This document shows, piece after piece, positions 13,401 to 24,222 of a stretch of 64,000 bases of DNA. Below the pieces are notes generated by a model, which saw only the letters and a list, made by a program, of their open reading frames with translations, searched no databases and was not told the origin of the DNA. This stretch comes from Talinum fruticosum (taxonomy: Eukaryota; Streptophyta; Magnoliopsida; Caryophyllales; Talinaceae), in contig JAITYX010000007.1 of the NCBI GenBank assembly GCA_021018815.1, forward strand, positions 9,042,501-9,106,500, written 5' to 3'. A program made the translations under genes and the position numbers. The first letter of the stretch is position 1. Each line of letters opens with the position of its first letter.

Positions 13401-15523
13401 GACTGCTACTAAGCAGCCAATCTTGCTTTTCTGCTCAGGAAGCCACAAGGACGAGGAACAAATCTTGCACTAGAGCCATTTGGTAGCTTGATAAATGGCA
13501 AAGGTTTATCAGGTGGGAAGCAAATATTTCATAAAGGGGCGAGGTAGGAACATAGTCATCAGTCACCACCTAGAATTACAAACTTTGAAGGAGGGAATTT
13601 AATGATATTAAAATGTGATGGAAAAACTTCTGTTTGAAATAGTGCAAATCTTACATGAGGGAAGTTTGATAGCAAGCTTATAGTAGGTGTTATCAGCTGT
13701 TCAAGAATATCACAAACCAAAAGATCTGAGTATGCTGGCCATATCACTTACTTTCACCCGGATAGTCATAATATTCCAGAGCATACACAATTTGTCCCGT
13801 CTTCCTCCTGATATCTTGTATCTGAACAGAAAAAAAAAATTGCACATCCTGTTAAAGCAGCAAGCAAACAAAATCCTACAGCATTTATAGTCCCACTAGA
13901 TCAATTAGAGATGACATCTTTACATAGAACATATCAGTTTGATTTTACAAAATAAAAAAAATAAACCTTCAACCTAAAAGAAAAGGTATAGCGGATGCCA
14001 AGCCAAATACACATGATCAGTCACACTGTTTGACTAAAGGCATACATCAGCTACCTTAACAAGGAAAGACGTTGAAGAAGCACTACTAGATTTCATGAAA
14101 GCAGGATACTCATATGAAAACAGATTTTATATCATTTTCAAGTACAGCAATTAGGTGAGTACTTCACACAATCATATGACCTGTTGCCAATAAGAATGAG
14201 TCCTTGCTAAAGATGTTTTGGTGGCATGGAGAAGAAGGTTGAAGAAGAGTTGGGTTTTAGGAGTTTGGAAACTGGTTCCTTTGGCTATTTTGTGAACTAC
14301 TTGGAAGGAAAGGAATCATCGGATTTTTGAGAATAACGAAATGTCCCTTCAAGATTTCAAGCTCTACTTTTTGAGAACTTTGTAGCTAGAGTCTAGTGCT
14401 CAATGGGGGTAAAATATGGCCTTTTGGATTTCGTAGATAGAATTATGCACAAGACCTTGAGGGCATGATTTTGTTGTTATTGCCCCTTCTGTACATGGGT
14501 GACATCCCCTTGGTTTCTTTTAATATATTTTTGATTACTAAAAAAATAAATAAAGAATGAGTCCTTGTCTTTCCCATTTCCATGCCCTGCAAATCTGCAA
14601 TTGTTTTAGGGAGATGATGGGCTGAAAAGGGCCATCTTCCATAAAGACACAGGCTTAAATATCAATTTGGTTCACACTTCTCCACTCCACTTAGTCCAAA
14701 TCATATATCCTATATTTCTGCTTGTGTGGGCTTAGCCGCTTAGGGTCAAGGAAGACAGCAGATTTCATGGGGTTATGAAGAGGGCTAAGGAGCATGGGCC
14801 TCTCCACAATTTCACACGCTATGTGCGACACTAACACTCTTAGACACTCTCATATGCATGCCAAATATATAGATGACACAAGCAAATTGGGTTTTCAATT
14901 GATAGTTATAGTAGGTTGCACGCACTATGAGCAACTTGTCATTTTCCTATCCATGCACGACCTCCAAGACTAAAAACATAGAACGAACTATAAACACATA
15001 AGTATAAATAAACATTTTTCATCAATAAGTGCCCATTTTACTAGCCATACTCTTAACTTTTTAAAACATCACGGGCTGCCAATGCCATGGTGTCTCCTGT
15101 CCTGTGCGTGTCTCATATTGGTGTCCCATGAAGAGGTCGCAGAGTTATCACAATCAAAAATAATGCCTATTCACTCCTCAGAAGATACTTTAAGATTACA
15201 ACTTAAAAGAGGAACCTTCTAAGCAATGTAGTTAATAAAAGATGGAAATTACAAAACTGCTTTGAAAAGTTCATCATTTCATTTTTAACTAGATAAAGAG
15301 CAACATCGGCAAGGGCAAGACGCATAACACCAACTTCAAGGGTAAGAAAACATTGGCCAAAACAAATGCAAACAGAAATTACTAAAATCATGATCCTTCA
15401 TAGCACCATGCAAATATTCACAATTACCTTACACCGGAACCATGCACCACGGTAACCTCCTTGAAATGATTTTGCCTCTGCGCGATCCCCAATTTCATAA
15501 GGTAAAGATTGATGTATTGTCAT
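7471..15523 (-). CDS. Agenet (plant Tudor-like) domain protein, five exons
   Basis: Predicted chromatin or RNA reader of the plant Tudor-like class. Exons on the minus strand, all with GT-AG borders: 15523-15428, 13821-13752, 12900-12647, 10961-10845 and 8042-7471. Exons 1-2 give the first Agenet module (LPYEIGDRAEAKSF, GYRGAWFRCK, IVYALEYYDYPGE). Exon 3 holds WTRIYQKP and the second module (WTVGDLVDWSYEGCFWSGTI), continuing in exon 4 (LPEPPIGEGKIYEA, KDLRPSLDWSPDFGW). Exon 5 is a hydrophilic Ser-rich tail ending in a short helical motif (DLEELVNKVKWLRQIL). All junction phases agree except inside exon 5, where one base is missing from the T run at 8026-8029. Length would be about 369 residues. 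The ATG at 15523 precedes the domain directly; an additional 5' exon at 20486-20602 is possible. Domain call is strong; ligand unknown. Confidence 0.8.
10445..10560. repeat. Short tandem repeat, about 37-bp unit, three to four copies
   Basis: Units share CGTTAACTYGTTAMAGTACATTTAAATG-like order with small differences. The array sits inside the last, 2.8-kb intron of the Agenet gene and has no coding potential. Confidence 0.75.
12366..12392. repeat. Perfect 10-bp hairpin in an intron
   Basis: CAAATTCCCC and its exact complement GGGGAATTTG are separated by a 7-base loop. It sits in a GC-richer block (about 12230-12530) that stands out from the AT-rich intron between Agenet exons 3 and 4. The block may be an old short insertion; no domain or tRNA-like promoter was recognised. 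Confidence 0.7.
14192..14567 (+). mobile_element. 5'-truncated LINE 3' end with 15-bp target-site duplication
   Basis: The insert (14207-14552) is flanked by exact copies of AAGAATGAGTCCTTG at 14192-14206 and 14553-14567. The left part translates to the C-terminal tail seen in plant L1-type reverse transcriptases (a VWKLVPLAIL segment, then TTWKERNHRIFE), interrupted by a stop. It ends in an A-rich tail after a GTACATGGGTGACATCC block shared with two nearby copies. The exact duplication indicates a fairly recent insertion. It lies in the intron between Agenet exons 1 and 2, opposite to the gene's strand. Confidence 0.9.
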
Positions 15524-15818
15524 TGCTCCTCATCAAATGCCACGCCTGCATGACGTATTGCAATTTATTTTATAATAGGACTCGAGTAAATAATAAGAAT
15601 CATTTTCTTAGCTTAAAGAGTAAGTTAAACATCTGGATGAATCTCACTAGACCCCACTTGTACAGGCCACAAACGATGATGTCATACTCAATTAAATAAC
15701 AAAACACAGTATTTTAGATTCTTATTGAATCTCATGAAGCAAGACAAATTCGTTAGTCAACATAATAAATGGAAGACTGCACATGCAAAGGTAGTGGTTG
15801 TCATAGATCTGTTACAAG

Positions 15819-16032
15819 AATGAGGTAAGCAACCTTGGAATCAAGTTCTCGATGAAGGTACAAAGTTGAAATTTTTGGATTTTGTTGACATGATTAGTGT
15901 AGAGAGCTAGAGGGCTTCATGTTATTTTGTGATTGCCTCCTTTTTGTACATGGGTGATACCTCCTTGATGTCTTATATATACAATTTTTTTGGTTATTTA
16001 TCAAAAATTTAAAAAAAATGAGCTAAGAAGCC
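15819..16032 (+). mobile_element. Second LINE 3' end of the same family
   Basis: It shares TTTTTGTACATGGGTGATACCTCCTTG and a TTTTTGGTTATTTATC end with the copy at 14.2 kb, followed by an A-rich tail. Flanking 16-mers (AATGAGGTAAGCAACC and AATGAGCTAAGAAGCC) match at 13 of 16 positions, as expected for an aged target-site duplication. Confidence 0.7.
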
Positions 16033-16204
16033 AGCATACGTCAATCATCTTCCACCAGTGCAATAAGAAGTGCCAAATCAGAAGAAAATGTCTCACAGAA
16101 AGGGAAAAGACAACCACATCCATTTGACAAGGTTTTAAGCACAAATGATAGAAATAGTTAACAGTTTCCATGCAGCTCTTGAACAAGGTAGCATCTGTCC
16201 ATAA

Positions 16205-16405
16205 ATATTTCAAGCTCTACTTTTTGTGAATTTTGTATAGTCGGAGTCAAGTGCTTAATAGTGGAACAAAATCGACTTCTTCATATTTGTAGATAATAGC
16301 ACACACGAGACACGAGGAGCGAGGCATGATATTTTTCATAAATGTACTTTCTGTACACGGGTGTCATCCTCTTGAAGTCGTTTTGATACAAGTTTTTGCT
16401 ACCCA
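16205..16405 (+). mobile_element. Third LINE 3' end of the same family
   Basis: It starts with ATTTCAAGCTCTACTTTTTG, identical to an internal stretch of the 14.2-kb copy, and ends with a diverged TGTACACGGGTGTCATCC block. No clear target-site duplication was seen, so its borders are approximate. Confidence 0.65.
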
Positions 16406-17355
16406 GCAAGGAAAACCACAAACAACTATGTTTGTGAAAATTCCTCCATTTAGATATTTTGCTTTTGTTTGTTTTACTCCCAAATATTTCCCCAAGTGAA
16501 CACTTATCCAACCCAAACTCCAGTAAAACAAGCACGGGAAGACCCAACTAGTGATTGATAATTATTCACACAAGTTTCAACAATAGCCACAACAACCTAA
16601 AATTTCAATCATTTTTTTCTCTTTGACCTCAATTTTCATTTTCCTTTTTACAATTTTAATTAGAAATCATGAAGATGATTCACCATTTTTTCAATGGGCA
16701 ATTTGTGTATAATAAAAGAGAGAACACAAGCATAACAAAGGAAAATTATCACTAGGATAACACGAGCGACCAAATAATCAATCATTTACTGTCGAACTTC
16801 CAAATAGCTAAAAAAGTCACTCTTTCGTAACTTTTGTAGCTTGAAGTATAGTGAATTGTGGCAAAATCCTGATAAAAGTGCCCTCAACTTCCATACGGTG
16901 CATTATAGCTAGTCAAAAGGTTTCTAACCTAACAGAAATAGCCTCTATATGATTGAGGGTAAGGCAACTCCACCCCCCTTCCTTCCCCAAACACAAAAAC
17001 ACAAGGCACTTAGGCAGGACTTTGGAGTATGGATTTGGATATGGACCAAATGATTGATCATTTATCAACAAGAACATGCATGTAAGTCATGTAATTTGAA
17101 TGCACCAGGGGTATAAATCATTTTATGCAGTTTAGAATGTTAAATCAAAATGCATAGTTACATGGAGAATTGAAATTTTTGCTTGCCAATGTGGGACAAT
17201 GTAGGTGCTGGAGTGGTCCTAGTCCCTATAATTCAGAACTTCAATTTGCATAGGCCTTGTCAAGAGACCACAGCATTGGCACCAGGGGCTCAGGGTGCAT
17301 CACCCATGGAGCATATAAGACAAGGATTTGATTTTATTTATTCATATTATATTTA

Positions 17356-20077
17356 AAGCTAATGCTCTGGCTCCATCCCTTTGTGCTACATTTTCTACAC
17401 CATCATCATTGATGATCACAACAGAAAAGTTTGGGTTTATTTTCTGAAAAATAAATCTCATGTGTTTAACCCTTTTACGAGATGGAAAACAGAGCTTGAA
17501 AATCAAAGAGGTTTGAAGATCAAGTTCTTGAGATCTAACCATGATGGTGAGTATGAGAAAGATGAGTTTAAAAAGTTTTGTGCCCAAGAAGGAATCAGAT
17601 TGACCCCAACGATTCCTAGAAAAGCAAGGCATTCTAAAAGGATGAGCCAAAACTCAATGAAAGAGCTAGAAGCATGCGAAATCATGCCGGATTGCCAAAT
17701 CCCTATGGTCAACACAACTACCTATTTTATCAATAGGGGACCATCCGTACCTTTGGATGACAAGCTATTGGAAGAGGTTTTGAGTGGTAAGGAAGTCAAT
17801 TTGTCACATCATTGCATTTTTAGTTGTGCTTGCTTGTGCTTGTGTTTCTTATGTGAGGATTGAGCCTCAAAAAGGGACAAGTTTGTCGTCAAGTCTAATA
17901 AATGCTATTTTTCAGGATATGGAAATGACTTGTTTGGGTATAGAGTTTGGGATATGAAGAAGGTGTTTAGACATTATGATGTTGTCTTCGATAAATCTAT
18001 GTTGTACAAGATCGAGGTTGATAGATAGAAAGCTGAGTTGATAAAGAGCAAGAGAAAATTTGAGGCTCATAATGATTTGCTCGTTGCTCCACAAGTTGAA
18101 GAACCGGTTACAAATTCGGACACCTCTCATGAAGATGATCCCAATACTCCACCCACATTGAGAAAGTCGAGCACGAGTCAACAAGAGGTAAAGCTCCACA
18201 AAGATACTCTCATTCTCTTCATTACCTTTTGTTGATTAAGAACTTGTCGTTAAGTGATTGGTTCAAGTGGGCACAACCAATGGGTGAAGAGATTGTCTCC
18301 TTGGACAAGAATAATACTTGGGCATTGATTGAACGGGTGTATAGGATCAAGAATGAGCTTCATAGTCTTATTAGGTACAAGGCTCGGTTGGTGGTTAAGG
18401 GGTTCTCACAAAAGAAAAGTGTTGATTACATGGAGATGTAGAATTATTTAGAACTTGGTTGTAGCTCATGATTTATTCTTGGAGCAAATGGATGTAAAAA
18501 CGACATTTTTACATTGAGATGTAGAGAAGGATTTGTACATGTTATAACCAGGGATATCAAGTTCCCGAGAAGACATTTGGTATGTAGGCTCACAAAGAAC
18601 CTGTATGGTTTAGAGCAAGCACCGAGATAGTGATACCTTAAGTTTGACACCTTCATGCGCAACAACGGTTTCCAAAGGAATAATATGGATCGGTGTTGCT
18701 ACTTCAAAATTTTCACTTATTCTTATGTCATTTTACTTTTGTATGTGGATGATATGTTGATTGGAGGATCTTGTATGATTGAAATCAACAAATTGAAGGA
18801 AGAAATGCCAAGGCAATTTGAGATGAAAGACTTGGTTTTGGCTAAGGAGATTCTTCGAGAGTCTCAAGAGATAGGTCCAAAGGCACCTTGAAGTTGTCTC
18901 AAGAAGATTATGTGCCCAAGATTGTCGATTAGTTCGACATTGGTAATGGCAAGCCAAGGAACACCCGGTCTCCCAAGACAAGTGAGGAACGCGATTATAA
19001 GTCCAAGGTTCCATATGTCATAAGCTTCTAGAGTTGGAAGCTTGATGTATGTCATGGTCCGCACTAGAGTGGCTATAGCCTTTGCAGCTGTGCGAGGTTT
19101 ATGATGAATCCTAGAGAAGCACATTGGGAAGTTGTGAAGTGGCTTCTATGGTATTTGAAGGAAACATCTAGTGAATCACTAGTGTTCCAAAAGACCAAGC
19201 TAGAGCTTGAAGGCTTCGTTGATGCTAATTTGAGTGGAGACTTTTGCACAAGCAAGAGTACAACGGGTTATGTTTTCACACTTGAGCTTGGAGGTCTAGC
19301 TTTGAGTTGGATGTCAAGACTTCAAATGTGCATTGCAATTCTACAACAAAGTATGTTGTCATGTGTCCGAAGTGGAAAAGAAATGATTTGGTACAAGACT
19401 TCTCGGAGATCTTGGGTCAAAAGCAAAGAAGAGGAGTGCTCTACGCTGATAGTCAAAATGCAATTCAGTTGAGCAAGAATCCGATCTTACATTCAAGAAC
19501 GAAGCACATTCGGCACAAAAGTTCCACTTCATTCGGATCCTGGTGGACGAGTGGTAACTTCCAACTTGAGAAGATTTTGGTAGCAAAAATCCGGCGGACA
19601 TGCTAACCAAAAGAGTTGATGTCGAAAAGTTGAGGTTGTGCAAAACCTCAATTGATCTTTCTTGTTAAAGATAAGGCCGCTTTGATTTGCTAGATGTGTG
19701 ACTTAGAGGAAGATGGTTCATTAATCTCCAATTGGGAGATTATTGGGTGTGGATTCTAATGAGTACTAGGCTCGGAAAACACCTCTAGCAACCGGAAGTT
19801 TTGCTAGAACAGCGATGATGATTGCATTTCCCTTGTTTTTGGCCGTTTTTCATCCGTTTTCATGCGTATTGTTGCAGTTTTGCCTACTTAAGTGGTTGAG
19901 AACCTCCATTGTCATATGATAAAACACTAAGTTCTTCCTCTTGTAAAGCTACATCATCTTATGAATTGTCATAGTTTTTTCGGGATTTGCGTTTTCCACG
20001 TAAAACCTTGTGTCCCGGTTTCCATTTCTCTTTCTTTGTTCTTTGTTTTTTGATTGTTTGTGGCTCCCGATCCTAAC
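17356..20077 (+). mobile_element. 5'-truncated, decayed Ty1/copia retrotransposon
   Basis: Domain order integrase, reverse transcriptase, RNase H identifies Ty1/copia. Integrase core remnants begin at about 17372 (IDDHNRKVWVYFLK) and run to about 17790. Reverse transcriptase pieces follow at 18229-18440 and 18655-18860, the latter with the YVDD catalytic motif. RNase H pieces lie at 19101-19610. Gag, protease and the 5' LTR are absent. Several stops and frame changes interrupt the coding region, so it is a dead copy. A purine tract at 19731-19740 precedes a 3' LTR whose ends are TATTGGG and CCTAACA, a near match to the usual TGTT...AACA borders. It lies between Agenet exon 1 and the possible upstream exon at 20.5 kb. 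Confidence 0.88.
19741..20077 (+). repeat. 3' LTR of the copia element, about 337 bp
   Basis: It follows a polypurine tract (19731-19740) and ends with CCTAACA. The first base pair of the expected TG border is changed to TA. No second copy of this LTR is present in the window, so insertion age cannot be estimated. Confidence 0.7.
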
Positions 20078-20485
20078 AATATGATTCCTCAAGCAAATAT
20101 ATGGTAAGTTTAAAAACTCATCAGGCCACATAATTCAGAAACATGAAATATGCCCAGCAGAATTTTCAACCACAATAAAACCATCTTTAGCTTCTGAAAT
20201 AGAATGCTGATTTTCAGCATTACAATTCATTCACAAACAGTAACTGATCAATGCTATCCACACAATAAGCTCATGATCCTCTAGTATAACCATACCCAAC
20301 CACTAATTATGTATAGAACACACAATGTTAAATCCAAACTTAATTCACGGACTGCGCCAGCTACAGCTCTGTAATTTTTAGAGCAAGCAAAGTCCAACAT
20401 AGGTTGAAAATATTGATGCTTAAACATTTGGAAATATTACAAAGTGGCATAAAATCACAACCCATCATCAAGACTCAACTCCTAC

Positions 20486-20602
20486 CTCTCTTCCACCACC
20501 ACCTCTAAAGCCGGAATGCTCTGCTGCCTTCCTGCCCTGTGCTATGTGGGACCAAGTATTGAAATCTTTGCAAGTTTCCCGCCACAAAAAGAGTGTTTTC
20601 AT
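20486..20602 (-). CDS. Possible 5' exon of the Agenet gene (or separate small exon)
   Basis: An ATG at 20602 opens 39 codons starting MKTLFLWRETCKDFN and ending in a Gly-rich stretch, then a good donor (GAG|GTAGGA). An acceptor at 15546 (ATGCAG|GCG) would join it in phase to the Agenet gene, but reaching the Agenet frame would require removing one base near 15505-15510. I do not recognise the peptide. It could be a real N-terminus or a chance frame. Confidence 0.3.
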
Positions 20603-21239
20603 AGTTATCTTTTAAGGATAATAATCCCAAGAACCCAAGCAAAAACTTGATGGAAGCTTGTCAGAGAATGGAAGCTTCTGAACTTCGAATTAAAATACGC
20701 CAATAACTTTCGAATTATGAAAAGATGCATACAATTATTTCCTTAGGTCAAATGTCGACTACGGGAAAAATTGATGGCGTACGATCTCATAACCTTGCAG
20801 CGACACCGCACAACCCTAAATTAATCAAAGTGATGAGGAAATATGTGTGTCAACACAACATGAGGGGATATAGTGTTCGCGAGGAGTTGGGGGTTCACGG
20901 AGCAAGAAACAAAACCCTAGACATCCAAAAATTGATTTGCTGCAAATAAGCTTAAAACCTATAAACCAACTGGTGTTATGAAATCAAATAACCATAGATT
21001 AAGTGAATAGAGGAATGTTGCAACGCATCCGCAGAGAGAGAGAAGGGGAGGGGAGAGAGGTACCAGACCCAGCAGAGCTTCAAACTCAATCGCCAATGGC
21101 GTCGCCTTGTCGCCGAAAAGTTGGACAGCTAATTCAAGGTCGTCCAGGGGTAGGAGCGGTAATAATTGGTAAGTACTGCCTTGCTTTGCGTCCCCAGACG
21201 TTCCCCAGTAGGCCAGGCCCTTTCTGTTGTTTACCGTGA

Positions 21240-23110
21240 TTTTTGTTCTTTTGCTCCATTCGGTTTCGGTTTCTCATCGGGCAAACTTCTACAATAGGCG
21301 GTTTGGTTTATCCTCTTTCTATTTTTGTTCGGAAATGGATGGAATTATTCATTTTTAAATTATTAAATTAAAATTTGAAATTATGATTATTATGTACTGT
21401 ACTGTAAATATTGAAATTTATACATGGTACTTTAGAAGTATTTATTAATTCTAAATTATACTAATTATTTTTGGACAATTTTAAATTAAAATATGATAAA
21501 ATAATTGCCTAGAAATAAGTGGAAAAGGTTGTAAATTATATAAACAGTAATTGTAATTATAAGAACGAAAATAACATTTGTCGGGCGTATGGGCTTTTCT
21601 TTACTAATTTATTTTTTAAGTTATAAAGTATTTTGAGATATTTATTATACGCAATTTATATATATTTAGTCATCATACAAAATTAGAATGTTATACATGT
21701 TTATCATTCCTTATATTTGTGTACATTTAAATATGAAAATTTGACTTTAATTGACAACAATAATTGAATAGACAAAAAGGCTAATTGTGAAAAAAGACAT
21801 ACTTGAATGTTGCTTTTCTACAAGGTTTGAAGCAATTGAAGTAATGAGAGGTTATTGATTAGTGTCGACATGGTCTATTATAAACGAGAATGTACATATT
21901 TGACATAAGTTATTCAATCATATTTGACATGATTTTAAAGAGTTCTAATAATAATAATAATAAATCTTAACTATGATCGGTGTTAGGAAATGACATTCAA
22001 CTTTAAAGGTGAAATGAATACCCTTTGACATAAATTATTTTTAAAAATAATTTGTATATGCTTATCTTGATGGAGTGACAAGATTAGGAAAGTTATAAAA
22101 AAATCCTCCTGGGCCTTTTATTGTATACTATATAGATAAACAATGTAATTCATTGAAAAAATTATATATCTAATTATATATTAGTGCACTCTATATTAAG
22201 TTAATTTGTAATTAATCTAATAAGTATAAATTTCATTTATCAAAAATTTTAAAACTATAAACATAAGAGAATGTAATACTCTAACTTCATTTACATAAGT
22301 CAATAAGGAAAGAAAATACAATTTTGTTGACAAACTCTTTTTGGGGTTTATTGTTCAAAAATTGTGTTTGATTTTTCTTCATTTTCATGTCATGTTTGGT
22401 TCTTTAAGATTTGCCCATTATTCGGCACATTTGTTTTGTTGATATGGTGTAGATCGACGATATTCCGAACAGTGGGATTTCTTAAACTTCAAACAACATG
22501 GTTGCTTATATTGATTCTAATCTAATATAACACCCTACCGCTTTCTTGATTAAAAAATGTACTCAAATTACAAAATATATTTTTATTGTAATATATTCAT
22601 AAATTAAAACGCATAAATTTTTGGGTGAAATTATTTCATAATAAATTATGAGGTGATCAATGTAATATTTGATTTGAGTCATTTGATAAGTTGTGGATTA
22701 ATGTGGCATTAAAATATTTATAAAATTCATGTATAATTTTTTCTAACAAATTATTATTTTTATTTATAAACAATACTCTTATGTAGATTTTTGTTCTTCC
22801 TAATGTTGCCGTGTCAGTTTAGCAACACATGTCATCAATTGGTTTAAGTAAAAAGTTAAATAAGTCAAAAGTAGCAACCTCATTTTTGAAGTTTAGGGGT
22901 ATTTTCTAAACTTCGACCTAAAACTTAGTAAAAAATTAAATAAGTTAAAAGGTACTAACCTCGCTTTAATGTTAAGGGGTATTTTCTAACATTTGGCCAA
23001 AAGATAGGTGATTTTTATTTTTAGAATTTGTGGGTTCAAATGATATAAGTTTTTGGGTTGTATTATTTTGTTTTCCTTCCTCCATTGTAGTAGTCTTGCA
23101 CTATTTGTTT
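21240..23110. other. AT-rich intergenic stretch upstream of the TRAF1-like gene
   Basis: No gene or transposon domain is visible apart from the tandem duplication listed at 22844. A GA-rich, CpG-bearing segment at 21030-21160 just before it could be a leader of a minus-strand transcript, but there is no direct support. Confidence 0.5.
22844..23002. repeat. Two-copy tandem repeat, about 79-bp unit
   Basis: Both units contain AGTAAAAARTTAAATAAGTYAAAAG, then AACCTC, then TTARGGGTATTTTCTAA with small differences. Unit 1 is about 22844-22923 and unit 2 about 22924-23002. Confidence 0.85.
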
Positions 23111-23120
23111 TATAGAAGAG

Positions 23121-23145
23121 AAGCGAAGCGAAGCGAAGCGAAGCG
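23121..23145. repeat. (AAGCG)5 pentanucleotide repeat
   Basis: Five uninterrupted AAGCG units lie about 1.1 kb upstream of the TRAF1-like start codon. This GC-rich array is unusual in an otherwise AT-rich promoter region. Confidence 0.9.
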
Positions 23146-24222
23146 AGACATATAAAAGGCCCAAACAAACACGGAGTGAATCCAAGCTTTGAGAAAAATA
23201 AAGGCTGAGAAGCTTTAAGACCACCCAAAATAAGTCAAACACTCCACATGAATCAGCAGCAGCACCAACGCCGCCCCCTCCCTCCTCTCCTCCTCCAAAA
23301 GCCTTTGCGTCTATTTTTCTCTCACTACACCAAACACGTAGATGTATTAAAAAATTAATTATTAAAAAGAAAAAGAAACAGAAACAGAAACAGATTGTGC
23401 CAAAAAAGCCTGAGAAAAATAAAATTAATTAAAAATTTTATATAATTTTTAATGTTCCGCCCTGGCTCTGCTCTGCACCTTCGGGCTTCGACCTCAATAT
23501 CTCTCTCTTCTCTCTCTCAGGGTCTCCTCCATTCCCTAATTGTCCAATAAGCTTTCCCCCTTTCTATTCTGTAACGTTTCAGGTTCGTCTTCACCAATCG
23601 ATCTGCTACCCACACTCTCTTTCTCCTGCTTCTTCTATGTGATTCTAATTCGCTTCAAGATTCTCTCTTCTCAACTTTCCTTTTTTTTTAAAAAAAAATA
23701 AATTGTCATTAGGGTTTTTGGTTCATTTCATTTTGGGGCGTTTTTTGTGGGTGTTATGTCGGTTCTGATCGTTTAAGGGAATCGAGTCGATCGAATTTGG
23801 ATTATCGAGAATAAGGTTTGTTTTCGTTTAGGGTTTTTGGTTGGAACTTTGGCGTCGAATCCACACATTGGAGAGGTTCCGGTTTTTGTTGTATTTTAGG
23901 ATATTAGGTTTGTTTTTTATTTTTGGCTTTTGATTTGGGGTATTTTGTTGGGATTTTTTGATTCAATTGGATGATTTATTCGTGATTTTTGTTCTTTGGG
24001 TATGTGTTTATTGCATTTGTATGGACTTCTGGTGGTGTATTTAACTATGATTGCTTTTATGTTGTGCCCCACTTTCAGTCAACAAGACTGTACATGCAGG
24101 ATTTTTGATATTTTGTTGCTCGATTGCAGATGCTTGGTATGATTTTTTCTGATGTTATATGGCTAATTTATTCCAGTAGGAGAAGCTGAAAGGGCGTCGA
24201 GGGAAGGATTTTGTGTTGGGAA

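Noticed and set aside
17181..17200. USE-like GTCCCACATTGG on the minus strand
   Set aside because: It differs from the snRNA element (CATCG) and no snRNA sequence or TATA box follows; this motif is common in plant repeats.
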